The notes under the pieces are model-generated. The model searched no databases. It was given only the letters and a program-made list of their open reading frames with translations, and was not told the origin of the DNA. Source: Rhizobium sp. Root483D2 (GTDB lineage: Bacteria > Pseudomonadota > Alphaproteobacteria > Rhizobiales > Rhizobiaceae). Taken from it: a DNA stretch of 64,000 nt. This document shows, one piece after another, positions 42,842 to 49,203 of this stretch (positions are counted from its first letter, which is position 1; every line of letters begins with the position of its first letter). Where the stretch lies: the NCBI RefSeq assembly GCF_001426685.1, contig NZ_LMFB01000018.1, positions 70,574 through 134,573 of the forward strand, given 5' to 3'. Both the position numbers and the translations under genes were made by a program.

Positions 42842-42876
42842 GTCTATTAAAATTATGGATTGAATATCTAATAGAC
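42842..42876. promoter_or_regulatory. Inverted repeat GTCTATTA / TAATAGAC
   Basis: GTCTATTA (42842-42849) and TAATAGAC (42869-42876) are perfect inverted repeats with 19 bases between them, in an AT-rich patch about 70 bases before the binding-protein start. The arms resemble the CTATA half-site at 42607-42617. Confidence 0.45.
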
Positions 42877-42944
42877 GCTGCGTCCCGAGAAGGGCTGGCT
42901 GCTTGCCGGAGACGTGTTCGATTGTCTTCAGAAGGAACGCCGTC

Positions 42945-43991
42945 ATGAAAACCATTCTCCGTCTGGCGGCAACCGCCGCTCTCATTCCCGTCCTGTTCGT
43001 CTCAGCGGCCAAGGCCGATGGCGTGGCCGGCGCGCCGGCCCCGTTCGACAAGGGCGGCGTCAAGCTGGCACTGATCAGCTATATTTCCGCCGGCGATTTC
43101 TTCCAGGCCTATCAGGCCGGCGCCGAGGCGCAGGCGAAGGCGCTTGGGATCGATCTGCGGGTCTTCCCCGGCCGCCAGAACGCGGCCGAACAGCGCGAGC
43201 AGATCCTGCAGGCGATCAATCTCGGCGTTGAAGGGATCGTTGTCGATCACGGCGTGCCCGAATCGCTTGGCGATGTCGTGCAGCAGGCGCTGGACAAGGG
43301 CATCAAGGTCGTCGCCTTCGACGTCAATCTCAACAATCCGAAGGTGCCGCAGGTCGAGCAGAGCGACCATGCGCTGGCAAAACAGGCGCTGGAGCAGGCC
43401 GTCAAGGACAATGGCACCAGCTTCAATGCCGGTTACGTCTATGTCGCCGGCTTTGCGCCGCTCGATCGCCGCAACGAGGTCTGGGACACGTTCAAGGCGG
43501 AAAACAAGGGTGTCGTCGAAAAGGCGCGCTTCGGCAATGTCAGCGACACGACGGCAACCAGCACAGCCGATCAGGCCAAGGCGGCGCTGCGGGCCAATCC
43601 CGATATTACCGTGGTTTTTGCGCCCTATGACGAATTTGCCCGTGGCGTGAAGCTGGCGGCGGCCGATCTTGGCATTTCCGGCAAGCTGAAGATCTACTCC
43701 GCCGATGTTTCGACCGCCGATATCCAGGAGATCGTCGAGGAAGGCAGCCCCTGGGTCGCAACGGTTGCGACCAATCCGGCGGTGGTCGGCGCGGTCTCGA
43801 TCCGTGCCGCAGCGCTTGAAATTGCCGGGCAGCCGGTTCCCCGCCAGATCACCGTCGAGCCGACGCTTTTGACCCAGAAAAGCCTGCGCGACGCCGGTGT
43901 CAAAACCATCGAGGAACTTGCCGCCAAGATCCCAGCCTTCAGCGCCAGCGATGCCGTCACGGCAAGCTGGATCCCGGCCAAACTGTTCTGA
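42945..43991 (+). CDS. Periplasmic binding protein (type 1) (system 2)
   Basis: A 348-residue ribose-type binding protein with an ordinary Sec signal peptide (cleavage at AKA-DG, residue ~23-25). It has SYISAGDFFQAYQAGAEAQA and VFPGRQNAAEQREQILQAIN (typical first-lobe segments) and DVSTADIQEIVEEGSPW near the end. An AGAAGGA site precedes ATG 42945. Its ATPase and permease are encoded divergently; its downstream neighbour is a flavin-dependent enzyme of the SfnB/DszC type, which hints at the substrate class. Confidence 0.85.
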   Translation: MKTILRLAATAALIPVLFVSAAKADGVAGAPAPFDKGGVKLALISYISAGDFFQAYQAGAEAQAKALGIDLRVFPGRQNAAEQREQILQAINLGVEGIVVDHGVPESLGDVVQQALDKGIKVVAFDVNLNNPKVPQVEQSDHALAKQALEQAVKDNGTSFNAGYVYVAGFAPLDRRNEVWDTFKAENKGVVEKARFGNVSDTTATSTADQAKAALRANPDITVVFAPYDEFARGVKLAAADLGISGKLKIYSADVSTADIQEIVEEGSPWVATVATNPAVVGAVSIRAAALEIAGQPVPRQITVEPTLLTQKSLRDAGVKTIEELAAKIPAFSASDAVTASWIPAKLF

Positions 43992-44063
43992 TCCCTTGCA
44001 GTGCGACGGCGGAGCCGCTGGTGGTTCCGCCGCTTTCCTTCGTTGAAACTGGAGCATCTCCTC

Positions 44064-45275
44064 ATGAGCCAATCCAATGTCGTCTATGCAGCCGGTCTCG
44101 GCGTCACGCGCGACAGCCTGTTTGCCAGCGCTGCTGAAATCTCCCATGACCTGTCGCTGCATGCGGCGGATCTCGACCGGGACGGACGCCCGCCGATCGG
44201 CGAGATCGTCAAGCTGAAGAAGGCCGGCCTGCTCAACGCCTTGCATGCGCGCGAGATCGGCGGTGGCGGGCTGGATTGGGTCGATGGCCTGAAACTGGTT
44301 CGCATCCTGGCGCGCGGCGAAAGCTCCATCGGGCAATTGCTCGGCTATCACTATGTCAACAGCCAGTCGATCTACTGGTCATTTGCGGATCAGGCGCGCG
44401 CGCAGGTTCTGGGGGCTGAAACCGTCTCGCAGAACCTTTACTGGGGAGCTGCGGTCAACCCGCGCGATCCCGGCCTGACATTGACGCGCCGTGGCACCGG
44501 CTATGTTTTGAACGGCCGCAAATCTTTCTCCACTGCGGCCCGGGTGTCCGACTATATCAATGCCAATGCGACGCTGGAGGGCAAGATTGCTAATTTTGCC
44601 GTGCCGACCGACCGGCCCGGTTATGTCGCCAATGACGACTGGGACAATATTGGCCAGCGGCTGTCTGATTCAGGCAGCGTCGAGTTCCATGATTTTCCCG
44701 TTTATGAGGAGGATTTCATCGCGCAGCCGGCCAATGAAAATGTCCCGCCGCCCGCTTTGGCGACGTTCAACACGCCGCTGATCCAGCTGGTTTTCGTCAA
44801 TTTTTATCTGGGCGCTGCCGAAGGGTCGCTGGCCGCTGCTGTCGATTACATCCGCACCACCACCCGTCCCTGGGTGACGTCAGGCGTCGAGCGCGCGGCC
44901 GACGATCCCTATATTCTCGAACGTGTCGGCGAATTTACCGCAGCGCTGAAAGCGTCTGTTGCGCTTGCCGACAGTGCCGCCCTCGTGGTGCAGACGTCGC
45001 TTGCGAAGGGGCATGATGTGACCGCACGCGAACGCGGCGAAGCGGCCGCTGAAGCCTATGCCGCCAAGGTCCACGCCACCCATGTCGCCCTCGACATTAC
45101 GGCTCGTGTCTTCGAAGTGACCGGTGCCCGCTCGACCGCCGAAAAATACCGGTTCGACCGCTTCTGGCGCAATGTGCGGACCCATACGCTGCATGATCCG
45201 GTGTTCTACAAGGCCAAGGAAGTCGGTGAGTTCGTGCTGAACGACAAGGTGCCGGTGGTGAGCCTGTATAGCTGA
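44064..45275 (+). CDS. Acyl-CoA-dehydrogenase-fold flavin monooxygenase (DszC-like)
   Basis: A 403-residue protein with the acyl-CoA dehydrogenase fold but with the end motif RNVRTHTLHDPVFYKAKEVG that marks the DszC/SfnB monooxygenase branch. Enzymes of this branch use reduced flavin and oxygen to oxidise sulfur or other heteroatoms instead of acyl-CoA. N-terminal helices (residues 15-120), a central beta-domain with GYVLNGRKSFSTAA, and the C-terminal helical bundle are all recognisable. It follows the system-2 binding protein by 72 bases, probably as one transcript. The substrate is unknown. Confidence 0.78.
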   Translation: MSQSNVVYAAGLGVTRDSLFASAAEISHDLSLHAADLDRDGRPPIGEIVKLKKAGLLNALHAREIGGGGLDWVDGLKLVRILARGESSIGQLLGYHYVNSQSIYWSFADQARAQVLGAETVSQNLYWGAAVNPRDPGLTLTRRGTGYVLNGRKSFSTAARVSDYINANATLEGKIANFAVPTDRPGYVANDDWDNIGQRLSDSGSVEFHDFPVYEEDFIAQPANENVPPPALATFNTPLIQLVFVNFYLGAAEGSLAAAVDYIRTTTRPWVTSGVERAADDPYILERVGEFTAALKASVALADSAALVVQTSLAKGHDVTARERGEAAAEAYAAKVHATHVALDITARVFEVTGARSTAEKYRFDRFWRNVRTHTLHDPVFYKAKEVGEFVLNDKVPVVSLYS

Positions 45276-45284
45276 TGAGGGTGC

Positions 45285-45412
45285 TTCCCCTTCTCCCCAG
45301 CGGGGAGAAGGTGCCCGAAGGGCGGATGAGGGGGCCGGACGCTCGGAATATGCCGAACCGCCCCCTCATCGCCTCGCATCCGCTCGGCACTTCTCCCCGC
45401 TGGGGAGAAGGT
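45285..45412. repeat. Intergenic palindromic repeat element
   Basis: Two hairpins frame a longer inverted repeat. CCTTCTCCCC pairs with GGGGAGAAGG in 45289-45311, a near copy occupies 45390-45410, and GATGAGGGGG (45325-45334) pairs with CCCCCTCATC (45361-45370). This is the layout of dispersed intergenic palindromic elements common in Rhizobiaceae. It lies between two convergent genes and may act as a terminator or mRNA-stabilising structure. Confidence 0.7.
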
Positions 45413-45564
45413 GGAGATCGTTGAAAGGCCATGATTTCAATAGGATAGTGTTAGGGATGCGGACGCAAGTCCTCGGGTTAAAACCGACGGGTAAGGCGAA
45501 GAGCGGTTTGCCATTCTCGTCAAAATCGCGGCTGAACGCTGCCGTCCGCAATCGTCAGTCCCCC

Positions 45565-46782
45565 TCACAAAGCCCCGTTCTTCGGTGGTGCAACCCCGTT
45601 CAAGTGATAGTTCCCCACAACATGGGCTTTCCAGCGCACAGGGTCGTGCAGCGTATGGGTGCGGGCGTTGCGCCAGTGGCGGTCGAGGTTGAGGCCGATG
45701 CGGGTGGCGGATGTGCCGGCCAGTTCGAACAGGGCGGTGGAGGCGGCGAGGGCGACTTCGGTGGTCAGCACTTTTGCGGCGGCAACCGAGAGGGTGGCGT
45801 CGATGACATTGGCTTCGGTCGTATCCATCTGGGCGATATCGACCTTGCGGCCGGCATGCTCGATCAGCGCCGTTGCCGCCTCGATCTTGATGGCGATCTC
45901 GCCGATCCTGGCGATGGTCAAGGGGTCGTCCGCGGCGCGTTCAACGCCGGAATCCTTCCAGGGGCGGCTCTGGGTCCGCACGAATTCTAGGGTTTCGGCG
46001 AAGGCTGCCCGTGCGATGCCGAGATCGACGCCGGCATGAATGATCTGGCCCACCGAACCGATCGTGGTCGGCCGTTCGAAGCCCTTGTGATGGAAGACGA
46101 TGGCGTCGGCATTGACGTAGACGTCGTTGAAAATGGTCGTGCCGCTGCCGGTGGTGCGCTGGCCGAAACCGTCCCAGTCATCGACGATCTCGATGCCCTC
46201 GGTTCCCTTGGCAAGAAAGGACATGGTCAGGCGCTCTTCGGGATCGAGCGCGAACACCGTGATCCAGTCGGCAAAGAGCACGCCGGTCGAATAGAATTTC
46301 TGGCCGTTGACGCGGTAGCCCGGTCCTTCCGGCGTGATGCGGGTGTTGTAATCGGCGACCGTCTTGGTGCCGCGCTCGGAGAGCGCATTGCCGAACCGGT
46401 CGCCGGCCAGGGCGCGGCCGAAGAAAAAGCGCTTCTGCTCCTCGCTGCCATCAACCCGCAGCGCTTCGAGAATATAGAAATGGTTTTGCGGGATCTGGCC
46501 GATCGACCCGTCCGCTTCCGAGAGGATGGCCGTCACTTCCGCCAGGATGGCATTGGAGACATCCAGCCCGCCATATTCGGCGGGGACCGTGATCGCCAGA
46601 AGACCGGACCGGGCGATTTCATCGAGTTCGTCATAGGGTAAAGTGCGATTGGCATCGCGCTCGGATGCGCGTATGGCGAAATCAGCGGCCAGCGCACGGG
46701 CGGTCTCGATGGCCTCGAAATCGCTGCGGAGGCGACCGGCCGTTTGTTTGACGATTGGCTGATACTGCAAGATGGTTTCCAT
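45565..46782 (-). CDS. SfnB-family sulfur acquisition oxidoreductase
   Basis: A 405-residue flavin-dependent enzyme with the acyl-CoA dehydrogenase fold. Family features: VPAEYGGLDVSNAILAEV, GYRVNGQKFYSTGVLFADW and the C-terminal RNARTHTLHDPVRWKAHVVG. SfnB-like proteins belong to sulfur-starvation regulons and are linked to use of organosulfur compounds such as sulfones. The ATG at 46782 follows AAGGAG. It lies downstream of the FAD/NAD(P)-binding protein gene on the same strand. A TAATTTCTATAGA motif precedes it at 46841-46853. Confidence 0.82.
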   Translation of the reverse strand: METILQYQPIVKQTAGRLRSDFEAIETARALAADFAIRASERDANRTLPYDELDEIARSGLLAITVPAEYGGLDVSNAILAEVTAILSEADGSIGQIPQNHFYILEALRVDGSEEQKRFFFGRALAGDRFGNALSERGTKTVADYNTRITPEGPGYRVNGQKFYSTGVLFADWITVFALDPEERLTMSFLAKGTEGIEIVDDWDGFGQRTTGSGTTIFNDVYVNADAIVFHHKGFERPTTIGSVGQIIHAGVDLGIARAAFAETLEFVRTQSRPWKDSGVERAADDPLTIARIGEIAIKIEAATALIEHAGRKVDIAQMDTTEANVIDATLSVAAAKVLTTEVALAASTALFELAGTSATRIGLNLDRHWRNARTHTLHDPVRWKAHVVGNYHLNGVAPPKNGAL

Positions 46783-46840
46783 CGCACGCTCCTTTTGCAC
46801 GGAACATGGGTGGAAGAAGTCGGGCGGAAAGATAAGAGTA

Positions 46841-46853
46841 TAATTTCTATAGA
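46841..46853 (-). promoter_or_regulatory. Shared TCTATA motif upstream of the SfnB-like gene
   Basis: TAATTTCTATAGA differs at one base from the motif at 39935-39947. It lies about 60 bases before the SfnB-like start codon, in the 97-base gap after the FAD/NAD(P)-binding gene. Confidence 0.4.
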
Positions 46854-46863
46854 TCGACTGGAC

Positions 46864-46882
46864 TAAGAAAAGTCTTTTCTTA
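46864..46882. repeat. 19-base palindrome over the stop codon of the FAD-binding gene
   Basis: TAAGAAAAG and CTTTTCTTA form a perfect inverted repeat around one T. It includes the TAA stop codon of the minus-strand FAD/NAD(P)-binding gene. With a one-base centre it is better suited to protein binding than to a terminator hairpin. Confidence 0.5.
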
Positions 46883-48379
46883 AAGCAGGTTTTCCGCCGT
46901 CTGTAGCGTTTGGGTCTGCAAGCATTTGGCGATCACCTCTGCCACAAACACGGCATGGTCGGTCACCTGCGGCAGGCCCATCAACTCCCCGAACGTGCCA
47001 CGCGCCAGCGGTCCGGCGATCAACAAGGACGGCGTAACACCGGCCACGGGGCCGATCGCTTCCGAATTGCGGGTGCAGGATAGTCCAAGCCCGGTCGGAT
47101 CGAGTTCAAGATAACCGCTTTGCGCGAGTTCGGCGAGGAAAGGCTGGCTGGCAAGAATGCCGCCATGGCCGGGACCGGTGGTCACCACCACGGCATCGTA
47201 GGTTTTCTTAACGGTGGCGGAAGACCGCCGCAAACGCAGCGTGCAGTGGATTGCATCGGCCTCGATACGGCTTGCGGCAACGGAGCCGGACAGGATTTCA
47301 AGGCGCCCTTGCGCAATTGCCGCGTCGAGCGCCGCCTCCACCTGCGGCGCGACCCGGAACCGGTGCACATCCCAGAACGGCCGCAAATGCCGGACGATGC
47401 GCTGGCGTTCAACAAGCGGCAAAATCTGCCACAGCGCTTGCCCCTGCGCCCGCACCTGATCGATGACGCCGTGCCAGGTCCGGCCCTCCAGAGCCGCTTG
47501 CCGGATTTCCGCGCGGATGTTTTTCAGGAGTGTGAGCGCCGTGAAAGCCGGTTGTGCCAGGAAATCGCCAGCAGGGTCCTGCGCCACCGCCGCATGGCCG
47601 CGCGAGCGCAATCCCCGCCGCGAAATCGCGGTGATCGGGCCTTCATGGCCCTTCAGGGCGAGCGCGGCAATCACGTCGGCCGAGGTCAGGCCGTTTCCGA
47701 CCACAAGCACCCGGTCCAAGGGGCGGATGGCCGCAAGCGCGCCGGATCTGGTCGGGTCGGGCACGAAACGGGGATGGTCCTTCAGCACCGCCTGAAGCTG
47801 TCCAGGCGCCACCGGTGGCGGGTGACTGGTGGCAATCACGACGATATCGGCCCAGGTTTCAGTGCCATCGCCGTCGATGATCAGCCAGCGCGCATCATCG
47901 CGCAACACATGTGCGACGGGGGTGCGGCGATGCTCGATAGCGCCGCTTGCGATCAGCGGCTGCAGCATGGCGTTGACATAATTACCGAACACTTTGCGCC
48001 GGGGAAACAATGCGCCGTCGGGCCGCAGCGCGTCGCTGTCACCAGCCGTGGCCGCATGCTCGGCGATCCAGCGCAGGAAATGCTCGGGATCATCGGACAG
48101 AAGGCTCATGCGCGCAGCGGGAACGTTGATGCGGTGGGCGGGTTCGTCCGTGTCATAGGCGAGCCCCTTGCCGAGGCTTTCACGCGGTTCAAAGACGATA
48201 ATTTTGGGCGCAGCGATATTGGGGGCCGTCGTTGCAGCTGCATTTGCGAGGTGAAAGGCTGTTGCCGCGCCCGACACGCCGCCGCCGATAATGGCGACCA
48301 CCGCAGGCTGCGATTTGTCCGGCACGTCGCCGGAGGCTGCGCCGGACAATGTCATCGGGGTGACGATCAACTGGTTCAT
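46880..48379 (-). CDS. FAD/NAD(P)-binding oxidoreductase
   Basis: A 499-residue protein of the NAD_binding_9 type. The first dinucleotide-binding motif IIGGGVSGAATAFHLA is at about residues 30-45 and a second, VVGNGLTSADVIAALA, at about 225-240. PAHRINVPAARMSLLSDDPEHFLRW is a family segment. Members are often found beside catabolic or siderophore genes; many lack a defined substrate. Here it precedes the SfnB-like gene and could supply reducing power or oxidise a product. The start follows AAAGGTG. A GATAGTCTACA motif lies about 55 bases upstream. Confidence 0.8.
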   Translation of the reverse strand: MNQLIVTPMTLSGAASGDVPDKSQPAVVAIIGGGVSGAATAFHLANAAATTAPNIAAPKIIVFEPRESLGKGLAYDTDEPAHRINVPAARMSLLSDDPEHFLRWIAEHAATAGDSDALRPDGALFPRRKVFGNYVNAMLQPLIASGAIEHRRTPVAHVLRDDARWLIIDGDGTETWADIVVIATSHPPPVAPGQLQAVLKDHPRFVPDPTRSGALAAIRPLDRVLVVGNGLTSADVIAALALKGHEGPITAISRRGLRSRGHAAVAQDPAGDFLAQPAFTALTLLKNIRAEIRQAALEGRTWHGVIDQVRAQGQALWQILPLVERQRIVRHLRPFWDVHRFRVAPQVEAALDAAIAQGRLEILSGSVAASRIEADAIHCTLRLRRSSATVKKTYDAVVVTTGPGHGGILASQPFLAELAQSGYLELDPTGLGLSCTRNSEAIGPVAGVTPSLLIAGPLARGTFGELMGLPQVTDHAVFVAEVIAKCLQTQTLQTAENLL

Positions 48380-48431
48380 GGCACCTTTCGTCTCGCCGTT
48401 TTCCTGGCTTTCGTTTCTTGGCTGGCCGTTC

Positions 48432-48442
48432 GATAGTCTACA
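48432..48442 (-). promoter_or_regulatory. Shared TATAGTCTATA-like motif upstream of the FAD-binding gene
   Basis: GATAGTCTACA matches TATAGTCTATA in nine of eleven bases and lies 53 bases before the start codon of the FAD/NAD(P)-binding gene, within an AT-rich patch. Confidence 0.35.
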
Positions 48443-48516
48443 TTTTTTATCAATATTATCCGACGGTCAAGCCTTTACCGTGTTGATAAACCTAGCCAGG
48501 ATCGTAGCGGGTGATG

Positions 48517-48729
48517 TCAGGACTTCTCATCGAGGGCAAGAAGCACGCGCGTCAGCAGTTCTTCCTCATCGCGGACACCGTGACGATAGAGGGTCAACAC
48601 CAGGGCTGCCACCGGGTCATTGGCGTCGCTGTCGGGTGCGATCTTGCGGGCGTCCCTTGCACGGTCGAAGACCCGCTGACAGAGCTGCACGTGATCGGGG
48701 AGCATTGGCTCGTTGCGCCATTTCGTCAT
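48517..48729 (-). CDS. Small conserved hypothetical protein
   Basis: A 70-residue soluble, helical, charged protein (ending LLTRVLLALDEKS). An AGGAGA site seven bases before ATG 48729 supports the start; upstream residues in the frame have none. No family recognised. It may be transcribed with the small membrane protein gene that lies upstream on the same strand. Confidence 0.6.
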   Translation of the reverse strand: MTKWRNEPMLPDHVQLCQRVFDRARDARKIAPDSDANDPVAALVLTLYRHGVRDEEELLTRVLLALDEKS

Positions 48730-48849
48730 GCTTCGTCTCCTGTTGCCGGATGACGCTGGACTTGCCGGCATCACCGTTCGGCAAGGCTTGCGCTACGGTT
48801 GATCGATACGAGTGACGATTGATTGTGGCGGTTTTTTATCGCGATGGGA

Positions 48850-48987
48850 TCAGGCGGGCTCTGCCGCCGTGGCCGGGTCCATCATCGGCACGGCAGCGTT
48901 CAGATCGTTATCGGCATATTTGATCACAAGGATGCTGAGGATCGAACCGACGATGACGAAGACAACGGCGCGCATGGACATTTGCAT
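48850..48987 (-). CDS. 45-residue single-pass membrane protein
   Basis: A short frame of 45 codons, beginning MQMSMRAVVFVIVGSILSIL, with one hydrophobic helix (about residues 7-23) and a polar tail rich in Asp and Ala. AGGAA lies seven bases before the ATG, well spaced. The codon use matches nearby genes. No family is recognised, but the ribosome-binding site and the clean membrane helix make it a plausible real gene. Confidence 0.55.
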   Translation of the reverse strand: MQMSMRAVVFVIVGSILSILVIKYADNDLNAAVPMMDPATAAEPA

Positions 48988-49203
48988 AGGACTGTTCCTG
49001 TTTAAGCACGCTGGAAACGTATGAAGGCAGGGCTTGTTCCATAAGCAGACCCGCAGATTGCCGGATTGCAGAAGCGGCTGTGCAGCCCGGTTTGGAGAGT
49101 AAGAAAGACAATCCGGCTTTTTTGACTGGTTTGAGGACTTGCTGGCAGCCTACGATGCCAATAGATCAGATTGGCACACGAAAAGCAGCCGGGGGGTTAG
49201 TGC

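Larger units (their letters stand above)
42586..42944. other. Divergent control region between the two halves of system 2
   Basis: A 359-base gene-free region, clearly richer in A and T than its neighbours in two patches. The left patch (42600-42640) holds the palindrome TATAG-T-CTATA at 42607-42617. The right patch (42830-42880) holds an inverted repeat of GTCTATTA and TAATAGAC. The middle part is GC-rich and I see nothing in it. It probably drives the ATPase-permease operon leftwards and the binding protein-oxygenase operon rightwards. Confidence 0.6.

Noticed and set aside
45285..45412. Repeated hairpins considered as a CRISPR array
   Set aside because: Only two hairpins in inverted nested arrangement, with no regular spacers and no cas genes.
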